DNA of 9,241 nucleotides from an uncultured Mucispirillum sp. Its GTDB lineage: Bacteria > Chrysiogenota > Deferribacteres > Deferribacterales > Mucispirillaceae. The notes under the pieces were generated by a model. The model was given only the letters and a program-made list of their open reading frames with translations. It was not told the origin of the DNA and made no database searches. Each line of letters begins with the position of its first letter. Position 1 is the first letter of the stretch. Both the position numbers and the translations under genes were made by a program. Where the stretch lies: the NCBI GenBank assembly GCA_945947845.1, contig CAMEZN010000044.1, positions 1-9,241 on the forward strand. Direction: 5' to 3'. This document shows, in pieces, positions 1 through 5,671 of this stretch.

Positions 1-59
1 ACATAATCATGTATAATATTATTTTTATCATAACCTGCAAAAAGACATAATCTTTTCAT
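1..59 (-). CDS. RgpF-family glycan synthesis protein, third copy, 5' end only (partial)
   Basis: The first 19 codons of a gene that runs off the left edge. Read from the ATG at 57-59 on the minus strand it gives MKRLCLFAGYDKNNIIHDY followed by an incomplete codon. This is nearly the same as the first residues of the two RgpF-like proteins at 1066-1956 and 1971-2942 (MKRICLFAGYD..NI..DYV). Over the 59 visible bases I count 6 differences from the copy at 1066-1956 and 7 from the copy at 1971-2942. The start lies two bases after the stop of the family 8 glycosyltransferase gene, so it is almost certainly in the same operon. The only Shine-Dalgarno candidate is a weak AAGAG inside the end of the upstream gene, so translation may be coupled. 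Whether the gene is complete beyond the window cannot be seen. Confidence 0.85.
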   Translation of the reverse strand, partial: MKRLCLFAGYDKNNIIHDY

Positions 60-61
60 AA

Positions 62-1027
62 TTATTTTGCTCTTTTAAAAAAGTAATAAAAAGGGTATGT
101 TATAAGGTATTTCATAAACCTTCCAAAATGCACATTTGGATTTGGGCTTCTTTCAAAAAAATCAAACCTGTATAATCTATATTTTTTTATAAACCTTCTC
201 CATGGTTTATCATTATTAACATATTCTTCTCCACCTAGTGCAAGATATTCTGCATAATATTTTTCCCACTGAGCATTATATGAATATCTCCAAAAACGGA
301 CACCACCCCCTGCACAGTGGTATATTAAAATATCTTTCCTTGATTTATCATAATATTTATCATTTGACGGAGTGCAGTTACATATATCCGGCATTACTTC
401 TATATTAATACAAAATTCCTGCAACATCACATTTACAACACCTTGGTCTGGGCATACTAAATTTTCAAGCCATTGTGCTGTTTTATCATAACACCACATT
501 CTTAAATTTTCTCTGTTTTTTATATTATCACAGTATAAAGTAACACCAGCATTATAGCATGGAACAGTCATATCATATTCGTCCATTGGCTTAATAAAAT
601 TTTTAGTGATTTTTGTAAGCCCTTTTTGTGTATCTTCACACATAGCTATACCAGATTTATCGCCGTAATTATCAAAAATCCACTGCAATTCTCCTGTTAT
701 CATAACATCAACATCTATATACAATGCTTTTTTATATTCATCTAATAATGGAAATAAATCATATCTTGCAAATGTAAGCTGAGTAAATTTTTTAAAATTT
801 TCATGTTCAAAATTTGTATCTACTGCAAACTTATATTCTATTAATCTGCATGGATATATTTTAGAAATCAGCTCTTTATCTTTTTCTGTAAAGCCTTGAT
901 AAAATATTAATACATCTGCATTTGCTAATGCTTTTGGAGAATTATCTTTTAAACTAATCAGTGCTACTGAAAGTGTAAATACAAAATTATGGTCGCATGC
1001 GAATACTATTGCATTTTTTTTATCCAT
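62..1027 (-). CDS. Family 8 (GT8-type) glycosyltransferase
   Basis: A 321-residue cytoplasmic glycosyltransferase of the GT8 (LgtC/RfaJ-like, GT-A fold, retaining) type, likely adding a hexose to a surface glycan. Visible family landmarks, in order: an N-terminal beta-strand IVFACDHNF (7-15) in the nucleotide-binding position; ALYIDVDVMITGEL, where D105-V-D107 is the metal- and sugar-nucleotide-binding DxD motif; CYNAGVTLY (157-165), matching the NAGV motif; CPDQGVVN further on, with the family's DQ pair; and IYHCAGGGVRFW near the C-terminus, where the family usually has H-x-x-G-x-x-KPW. The last 35 residues are basic and aromatic, with no clear membrane span, and could lie against the membrane. 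The start is supported by CGGAGTG at 1032-1038 upstream of the ATG. It lies 38 bases after one RgpF-like gene and 2 bases before the next, so it is interleaved in the RgpF array. The family is secure; donor and acceptor are unknown. Confidence 0.88.
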   Translation of the reverse strand: MDKKNAIVFACDHNFVFTLSVALISLKDNSPKALANADVLIFYQGFTEKDKELISKIYPCRLIEYKFAVDTNFEHENFKKFTQLTFARYDLFPLLDEYKKALYIDVDVMITGELQWIFDNYGDKSGIAMCEDTQKGLTKITKNFIKPMDEYDMTVPCYNAGVTLYCDNIKNRENLRMWCYDKTAQWLENLVCPDQGVVNVMLQEFCINIEVMPDICNCTPSNDKYYDKSRKDILIYHCAGGGVRFWRYSYNAQWEKYYAEYLALGGEEYVNNDKPWRRFIKKYRLYRFDFFERSPNPNVHFGRFMKYLITYPFYYFFKRAK

Positions 1028-1033
1028 TTTTCA

Positions 1034-1037
1034 CTCC
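1034..1037 (-). promoter_or_regulatory. Ribosome binding site of the GT8 gene
   Basis: GGAG on the minus strand, six bases before the ATG at 1025-1027. It fixes the start at that ATG and is one of the better Shine-Dalgarno sites in the glycan block. Confidence 0.7.
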
Positions 1038-1065
1038 GTATTTTTTACTTAATAAACTATCTCTA

Positions 1066-1956
1066 TTAACTACTCTTTATTCTTTTTATAGGACAGTTAT
1101 TTTCATCAATTATTATATTTGATGATATATTTTCATGTCTGATAATACTTATACCAAGTATTTTTATATTTGTTTTACCCTTACCAAGATGAAAACGAAG
1201 TATATTCTGTCTTATATTTTTTATAATTCTTTTTTTAACCATAGATTTTATTAACTTTAATGGATAATTAAGCTGATTCTTTAAATATATAATATCTTTT
1301 ATCTTTGTATTATTGCCAAGAAACCCTTTTACTTTGATAAATGGAGAGCCATATTTTAAAGCATCTCTCCACTCATCATACACATTAACATCTTTTTCTA
1401 AAACACATTTAACAACAAACCCATTATCATAAAATTTTTTCATAAATGGAACTTCATATTTATCTACTATATCAGCAAGTTTACTTTCTGGACATACTCT
1501 TTCAATATGTGTTTTAAAAATATTTGTATTGAATACTTTTTTCTTAAACACTAAAAAATAACTACTTAAATGCCAAATATTATATTTGACAGCTTTATTT
1601 ATTCCACATATATCCCATTCTCTATCATTTTCTATGTAATTCATAAATTCCTGCATTGGATATACTGGCCCAAATACACTGTCATTTGCTAAGATTAATT
1701 CATCATATTCTAAAATTTTTTCCCAGCCTATAATATTTATTAATTCCTGCCATGAGCCAAAATCATATTTATTATGACGAAAGCCATATACTCCTTTGGT
1801 ATATTGTGCTATTTTTGATTTCTCTGCTTCACTTATTTCATTATCTGCCATATAATAGATATCTGATACAGATGATAATTCTTTTAAGTAATATACTACA
1901 TAATCTTGTATAATATTCGTTTTATCATAACCTGCAAATAAACATATTCTTTTCAT
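1066..1956 (-). CDS. RgpF-family (rhamnan synthesis F) glycan protein, copy with short C-terminal part
   Basis: A 296-residue member of the rhamnan synthesis protein F family (RgpF), implicated in building rhamnose-containing cell-wall or LPS polysaccharides. Family landmarks: KRICLFAGYD at the N-terminus; NKYDFGSWQELI (62-73); YDELILANDSVFGPVYP (84-100); EWDICGIN (113-120); HLSSYFLVFKK (129-139); YEVPFMKKFYDNGF (167-180); and GSPFIK (203-208). The first 208 residues are about 76% identical to those of the gene immediately upstream (158 of 208 by hand alignment, no gaps). After GSPFIK the two proteins diverge: this copy has a shorter basic stretch (about 211-255) and then GKGKTNIKILGISII (258-272), a motif its paralogue shares. 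There is no signal peptide or clear membrane span, so it is probably cytoplasmic or peripheral. A GGA at 1965-1967, eight bases before the ATG, serves as ribosome binding site. It follows the upstream paralogue by 14 bases. The exact sugar is unknown. Confidence 0.85.
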   Translation of the reverse strand: MKRICLFAGYDKTNIIQDYVVYYLKELSSVSDIYYMADNEISEAEKSKIAQYTKGVYGFRHNKYDFGSWQELINIIGWEKILEYDELILANDSVFGPVYPMQEFMNYIENDREWDICGINKAVKYNIWHLSSYFLVFKKKVFNTNIFKTHIERVCPESKLADIVDKYEVPFMKKFYDNGFVVKCVLEKDVNVYDEWRDALKYGSPFIKVKGFLGNNTKIKDIIYLKNQLNYPLKLIKSMVKKRIIKNIRQNILRFHLGKGKTNIKILGISIIRHENISSNIIIDENNCPIKRIKSS

Positions 1957-1970
1957 CTGCTTTTTCCATT

Positions 1971-2942
1971 TTAATTAATTGTTTTTATTGGAATAATATT
2001 AACTTTACTTTTCATTGGTTTCCCAAATAAAATATATGTATAATGTTTCTTATTAATTTTGACTATATAAAAACCAAACAGTTTAAAATAAAATTTTCCT
2101 TTTGATATATTTATACGAATAAGCCACTTATAAAAATCTTTCAATTTTTTTATAAGTGGATTTAATGGTTTTGCAGGAATATACTCTAAAATAACATTTT
2201 CTTTCCCTTTAAAATAATCTTCTATATATTTAATATTATAATCTGTATTATTTTTTACATACTCTTTCCAGTCTGATTTATGGCATCTATAAAATATATC
2301 TTTATTAAATATTTTCTTTTTAATAAATGGAGAACCACCATTCACAGCTTCTTTCCATTGGTAATATACATTAAGATTATTTTCTAAAATACATTTTACG
2401 ACAAATCCATTGTTATAAAAAATTTTCATAAATGGGACTTCATATTTATCTACTACATCAGCAAGTTTATTTTCTAGACATATACTTTCAATATGTTTTT
2501 TAAAAATATTTGTATTAAATGCTGTTTTCTTAAACACCAAAAAATAGCTACTTAAATGTAAAGTATTATTTTTAACATCCTTATTTATACCGCATATGTC
2601 CCACTCTGTATCTGATTGCAGTTTATTAAAGAAATCTTTAATTGGATATATTGGCCCAAAAACACTATCATTTGCTAAAATAAGCTCATCATATTCTAAA
2701 ATCTTTTCCCAGCCTATAATTTTGATAAGTTCCTGCCATGAGCCAAAGTCATATTTCTTATGATGAAAACCGTATGCTCCTTTCACATAAGGTATAATTT
2801 TTAATTTTTCTGATTCACTTATATCATTATCTGCCATGTAATATACATCTGATACAGATGATAATTCTTTTAAATAATATACTACATAGTCATGGACAAT
2901 ATTTTTATTATCATAACCTGCAAAAAGACAAATTCTTTTCAT
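1971..2942 (-). CDS. RgpF-family (rhamnan synthesis F) glycan protein, copy abutting meaB
   Basis: A 323-residue paralogue of the gene at 1066-1956, with the same family landmarks: KRICLFAGYD, KKYDFGSWQELI (62-73), YDELILANDSVFGPIYP (84-100), EWDICGIN (113-120), HLSSYFLVFKK (129-139), YEVPFM (167-172) and GSPFIK (203-208). Its C-terminal part is longer and keeps a segment (about 212-248, including YRCHKSDWKEYV) that the other copy lacks. It ends with KGKFYFKLFGFYIVK (281-295), a counterpart of the other copy's tail motif. The gene begins on the base right after the meaB stop codon (TAA then ATG). Shine-Dalgarno candidates therefore lie inside meaB: GGA at 2953-2955 (10 bases from the ATG), or AAAGG at 2946-2950 (only 3 bases, rather close). 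Translation is probably coupled to meaB. Function is inferred from the family, and substrate specificity is unknown. The extremely AT-rich coding sequence contrasts with meaB (10 of 60 G+C at 2041-2100). Confidence 0.86.
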   Translation of the reverse strand: MKRICLFAGYDNKNIVHDYVVYYLKELSSVSDVYYMADNDISESEKLKIIPYVKGAYGFHHKKYDFGSWQELIKIIGWEKILEYDELILANDSVFGPIYPIKDFFNKLQSDTEWDICGINKDVKNNTLHLSSYFLVFKKTAFNTNIFKKHIESICLENKLADVVDKYEVPFMKIFYNNGFVVKCILENNLNVYYQWKEAVNGGSPFIKKKIFNKDIFYRCHKSDWKEYVKNNTDYNIKYIEDYFKGKENVILEYIPAKPLNPLIKKLKDFYKWLIRINISKGKFYFKLFGFYIVKINKKHYTYILFGKPMKSKVNIIPIKTIN

Positions 2943-3851
2943 TTACCTTTGTTCCCATAATTTTTCCACAGCTGAATATGGGTCAAGTCCGTTTTGCAAA
3001 AGTTTTCTAATTTCTTCTTCTTTAAATATTTCTTTTACTATTTTTTCTCTAACTACACCGTATGCCACATGAAGCTGTCTATCTTCCATTCGTTTTGGCT
3101 TAATATTTTTATCAAAAAATTCTGCATGGCTTGCTATTGTTTCTACAACCTTATCTATCCCCTCATCTCTTGCTGCAACAGTTTTTAATACTTCTACATT
3201 CCAGCCTGTCCGCTGGTGAACCATTTCAAGCATCATTTCTAAATCTTTAACAGTCCGCTCTACCCCTTCTCTATCTGCCTTATTTACTATAAAAATATCT
3301 GCTATCTCAAAAATACCTGCTTTTATTGCCTGAATATCATCGCCAAGCCCCGGAACAGTTACTACTATACAAGTATCTGCTACCATTGCAATTTCTACTT
3401 CGTCCTGCCCAACACCAACAGTTTCTATAATAACTACATCTTTTCCCATAGCGTCCATTACTGCAACAATATCCATAGTAGATACTGATAAACCACCAAG
3501 ATGACCTCTTGTTCCAACACTGCGGATAAATACTCCCTCATCTGTTGCATGGTTTGCCATTCTTATTCTATCACCAAGAATTGCACCACCAGAAAACGGG
3601 CTTGTTGGGTCAATCGCCACAACACCAACTGTTTTTCCCATATTCCTATATTTTGCAATAAGTTTATCTGTCATCGTGGATTTACCTGCCCCCGGTGCTC
3701 CTGTTAGACCTATTATATGAGCATGCCCAGTATGTTTCCATACTTCTTTCATATACTCTTCATAACCTTCTGCCCTGTCATCTACAAGCCTCATAAGCCT
3801 TGCTGATGCCCGCACATCTCCACTAAATACTTTATTGCAAAATTCATTCAT
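2943..3851 (-). CDS. meaB: MeaB/ArgK-type P-loop GTPase, methylmalonyl-CoA mutase chaperone
   Basis: A 302-residue cytoplasmic GTPase of the MeaB/ArgK/YgfD family (SIMIBI class). These proteins load adenosylcobalamin onto methylmalonyl-CoA mutase or related mutases, protect them, and eject damaged cofactor. In order: an N-terminal helical region; Walker A GAPGAGKS (51-58); VAIDPTSPFSGGAILGD (78-94); FIRSVGTRGHLGG (108-120); ETVGVGQDE (143-151), the family's signature switch segment; TVPGLGDD (165-172); and the guanine-specificity motif NKAD (190-193). The length is at the short end of normal, with a short C-terminal dimerisation region. The start is supported by AAGGTGG at 3856-3862. It follows the B12-binding subunit gene in the same direction, the usual genomic partner, but an intrinsic terminator lies between them. 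The RgpF-like gene starts on the next base after its stop. Its G+C content is visibly higher than that of the glycan genes (25 of 60 at 3361-3420). The archaeal-type name ArgK is historical and should not be read as a kinase. Confidence 0.95.
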   Translation of the reverse strand: MNEFCNKVFSGDVRASARLMRLVDDRAEGYEEYMKEVWKHTGHAHIIGLTGAPGAGKSTMTDKLIAKYRNMGKTVGVVAIDPTSPFSGGAILGDRIRMANHATDEGVFIRSVGTRGHLGGLSVSTMDIVAVMDAMGKDVVIIETVGVGQDEVEIAMVADTCIVVTVPGLGDDIQAIKAGIFEIADIFIVNKADREGVERTVKDLEMMLEMVHQRTGWNVEVLKTVAARDEGIDKVVETIASHAEFFDKNIKPKRMEDRQLHVAYGVVREKIVKEIFKEEEIRKLLQNGLDPYSAVEKLWEQR

Positions 3852-3855
3852 AAAG

Positions 3856-3862
3856 CCACCTT
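3856..3862 (-). promoter_or_regulatory. Ribosome binding site of meaB
   Basis: AAGGTGG on the minus strand, four bases before the ATG at 3849-3851. It begins only two bases after the T-run of the terminator at 3865-3893, so the terminator and the meaB initiation region are almost contiguous. Confidence 0.7.
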
Positions 3863-3864
3863 AT

Positions 3865-3893
3865 AAAAAAATGGGAGCAGTTTTAATGCCCCC
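3865..3893 (-). terminator. Rho-independent terminator between the B12-binding subunit and meaB
   Basis: On the minus strand: stem GGGGGCA (3887-3893), loop UUAAAAC (3880-3886), stem UGCUCCC (3873-3879), one A, then seven U (3865-3871). The seven-pair stem is complete, with one G-U wobble and six Watson-Crick pairs, five of them G-C, and is followed by an uninterrupted U-run. This is the strongest hairpin I see in the window. It lies 27 bases after the stop of the B12-binding subunit gene and just before the meaB ribosome binding site. It would end, or attenuate, transcription entering meaB. Confidence 0.8.
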
Positions 3894-3920
3894 TTTATAC
3901 ATTAAAAATAGATTTTCTTA

Positions 3921-4325
3921 TTATGCTCTGCTTTTTGGTGTAACATTTTCTTCTAAAAACTTTACTGTTTCATCAGTTGGAGTGCCCGGAGTAAAAATAT
4001 GAGCAACACCTGCTTTTAAAAGACCCGGAATATCAGTTTCAGGTATAACTCCACCACCAAATACTACAATATCTGATGCATTTTGTTCTTTTAAAAGCTC
4101 AATAATCCTTGGAAAAACTGTATTGTGAGCACCTGAAAGAATTGATAAGCCGATAGCATCAACATCTTCTTGTATTGCTGTGGCAACAATTGCCTCAGGT
4201 GTTTGACGAAGACCTGTGTAAATAACTTCATAACCAGCATCTCTTAATGAACGGGCAACAACTTTTGCACCTCTATCATGACCATCAAGACCTGGTTTTG
4301 CGATTAATACTCTTATTTTAGACAT
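3921..4325 (-). CDS. Methylmalonyl-CoA mutase, stand-alone B12-binding (small) subunit
   Basis: A 134-residue single-domain protein that equals the C-terminal cobalamin-binding domain of methylmalonyl-CoA mutase family enzymes. It would pair with a separate catalytic large subunit to interconvert succinyl-CoA and methylmalonyl-CoA in the cytoplasm. It has the base-off/His-on motif DGHDRG (14-19), with H16 as the lower axial ligand of cobalt, then LSILSGAH (60-67), supplying the S-x-L part, and FGGGVIP (89-95), supplying the GG part of the DxHxxG-SxL-GG signature. [13 protein letters not shown] is very typical of mutase small subunits rather than of methionine synthase or corrinoid methyltransferases. 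The start is set by GGAGGT six bases upstream; an overlapping ATG at 4327-4329 is out of frame. Its own promoter is likely upstream and a terminator follows. The large subunit is not in the window, so the partner could instead be an isobutyryl-CoA or ethylmalonyl-CoA type mutase. Confidence 0.92.
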   Translation of the reverse strand: MSKIRVLIAKPGLDGHDRGAKVVARSLRDAGYEVIYTGLRQTPEAIVATAIQEDVDAIGLSILSGAHNTVFPRIIELLKEQNASDIVVFGGGVIPETDIPGLLKAGVAHIFTPGTPTDETVKFLEENVTPKSRA

Positions 4326-4331
4326 TGCATT

Positions 4332-4337
4332 GACCTC
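4332..4337 (-). promoter_or_regulatory. Strong ribosome binding site of the B12-binding subunit
   Basis: GGAGGT, a near-perfect Shine-Dalgarno sequence, six bases before the ATG at 4323-4325. It selects this ATG over the out-of-frame ATG at 4327-4329 and is the strongest such site in the window, in keeping with a housekeeping enzyme. Confidence 0.8.
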
Positions 4338-4360
4338 CGGAAAAAGAAATTCCTTAATAC

Positions 4361-4394
4361 TATATAGAATGTCCCATTAAACTTAAATTGTCAA
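4361..4394 (-). promoter_or_regulatory. Candidate sigma-70 promoter for the B12-binding subunit
   Basis: A perfect -35 box TTGACA lies at 4389-4394 on the minus strand. The -10 box is ambiguous. CATTCT (4366-4371) is at the ideal 17-base spacing but matches the consensus at only three of six positions. TATATA (4361-4366) looks better but sits 22 bases away. The region lies in the 114-base gap (4326-4439) after the AlgJ-like gene, where I see no strong terminator. It suggests the B12 module starts its own transcript rather than relying on the O-acetylation genes. Confidence 0.5.
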
Positions 4395-4439
4395 TAGTTT
4401 ATTACTAATTTTATCCTATCTTTGCATTTATTTTGTTAA

Positions 4440-5663
4440 TTAAAACCAAAATCTTTCAAGTCTTTCCCAGATTATAATATCTGGTTTAGTTTCAAGTATT
4501 ATATCTGATAATTTGCTAAATTCTGATTCATATACCCATAATTGACCTAAATTTGAAGCTCCTGTTGCAATGAATGGTGCAAGCTCTTTCATAAAAGAAT
4601 CATGTATTAATAATATCCTTGGAGCCTTTTCTCCACCAAATGCCTTATACCATTGAACACTTTTACTGTTTTGCACAAGTTCTATTTCATTTACTTCATT
4701 AATACAAATTCCTTTATATGTTTTACCTGCAGAACCTACTTTATTACTTAAAGTTTCTAAGTCATTTAAAACACTTTTATCACATTCTTTTATTCTACGG
4801 TTATCAAGTAGAGTATATTCTGGATTTATCTGCTTTATTACCTTTTCCAGTGATTTATATGCAGTAAAAGCACCAATAGAATTCCAATGAGTATCCTTTA
4901 AATAATATAATTGTTTTTCTTTTGAAGCCATTAATTCATCATAAGGCATTACAATATGTGTATTTGGAAAATTCTCAGTAATATAATCTTTTAATAATAG
5001 ATAATTATCTTTGCCTGTTTTTTTCTTTATATATTTATTATAATATTCTGGATATACTGTTGATTTATTTGGCGGTATAATAAGTATTAACTCTATTCCA
5101 TGATTTTGGCAGAATTTTATATTATCTTTTATCAGCTTGTTGACTATATTTAATTTTTCAGGGGTATATGTTTTGACTCGTTGAAAATATGTAAATACAT
5201 CATTATCATTGTTAAGAAACAGCCAGCCGTCTTGACCACCTATTACCCTGCTGTTTAAATTAATATCATCAAAAAAATTTATTTTGCTGTATAAGTTTAA
5301 AGCATATTCTCTTAATCCTATTCTATCATTAATGTATTTATCCATTTCTTCTGCGAAATCTTCATGGAATGGATTAACACTTGGGAATTTTGCCAGCAGC
5401 CTATTTTCATCACTGCTTATAGATTTGGTATATGTAAAAAATATTATCCCCTGCCCTAATATGACTGAAATAATGAGATAAAATAGTATATTTATAATAT
5501 TTTTATCTCTACTATAAATTTTTGATGTAAAATAATATAGGACAAAATAGATAATAACAGCAGCTGCTAGTGATAAGGCTAAATCAAACCCCGCAGCTAT
5601 TTTAAATATTATGAGTATATTTATTATAAATAAAAGTGATATTATTAAAATTAGTTTTTTCAT
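4440..5663 (-). CDS. AlgJ/DHHW-type SGNH polysaccharide O-acetyltransferase
   Basis: A 407-residue membrane-anchored protein of the AlgJ/AlgX/DHHW family, SGNH-hydrolase-like enzymes that work outside the cytoplasmic membrane with an MBOAT partner to O-acetylate exopolysaccharide. Family landmarks: ENRLLAKFP (86-94); YINDRIGLRE (110-119); VIGGQDGWLF (140-149); IPPNKSTVYPE (196-206); DTHWN (257-261), with the catalytic Asp and His; HDSF (354-357), with the likely nucleophile Ser356; and a C-terminal IIWERLER. Where AlgJ is usually described with one N-terminal anchor, this sequence shows three hydrophobic spans (about 3-20, 28-45 and 55-78). The basic loop SKIYSRDK lies between the second and third, so the catalytic part would face outward. 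The gene starts 8 bases after the AlgI-like gene. Its ribosome binding site (AGGTGAT) overlaps that gene's TAG stop, indicating a coupled pair. The glycan target is unknown; alginate itself is unlikely here. Confidence 0.87.
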   Translation of the reverse strand: MKKLILIISLLFIINILIIFKIAAGFDLALSLAAAVIIYFVLYYFTSKIYSRDKNIINILFYLIISVILGQGIIFFTYTKSISSDENRLLAKFPSVNPFHEDFAEEMDKYINDRIGLREYALNLYSKINFFDDINLNSRVIGGQDGWLFLNNDNDVFTYFQRVKTYTPEKLNIVNKLIKDNIKFCQNHGIELILIIPPNKSTVYPEYYNKYIKKKTGKDNYLLLKDYITENFPNTHIVMPYDELMASKEKQLYYLKDTHWNSIGAFTAYKSLEKVIKQINPEYTLLDNRRIKECDKSVLNDLETLSNKVGSAGKTYKGICINEVNEIELVQNSKSVQWYKAFGGEKAPRILLIHDSFMKELAPFIATGASNLGQLWVYESEFSKLSDIILETKPDIIIWERLERFWF

Positions 5664-5671
5664 ATAATCAC

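Noticed and set aside
1041..1065. Hairpin TTAATA...TATTAA between the RgpF copy and the GT8 gene
   Set aside because: Six A-T pairs only with a nine-base loop; expected by chance in such AT-rich DNA.
1066..1956. The shorter RgpF copy as a pseudogene
   Set aside because: The frame is intact, all RgpF domain motifs are present and it ends with the same kind of tail motif as its paralogue. It is shorter by divergence, not by a visible frameshift.
2994..3188. Plus-strand open frame opposite the 3' end of meaB
   Set aside because: Its product is a run of Phe, Tyr and Cys typical of antisense reading of an AT-rich gene, and meaB on the other strand is certain. There is no ribosome binding site.
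3501..3707. Cysteine-rich plus-strand open frame opposite the meaB P-loop region
   Set aside because: The cysteines come from antisense reading of conserved meaB codons; spacing does not form a zinc or Fe-S motif and there is no start signal.
4326..4439. Possible cobalamin riboswitch before the B12-binding subunit
   Set aside because: The gap is only 114 bases, I find no B12-box-like GCCACTG and no large paired structure. A plain promoter explains it better, and mutase genes are not usual riboswitch targets.
4395..4439. Terminator after the AlgJ-like gene
   Set aside because: Only a four-pair AT-rich stem (TAGT/ACTA) is visible, with no U-run, so it is too weak to call.
5284..5481. Plus-strand open frame opposite the AlgJ-like gene
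   Set aside because: Shadow of a conserved coding region, with no ribosome binding site and no recognisable product.
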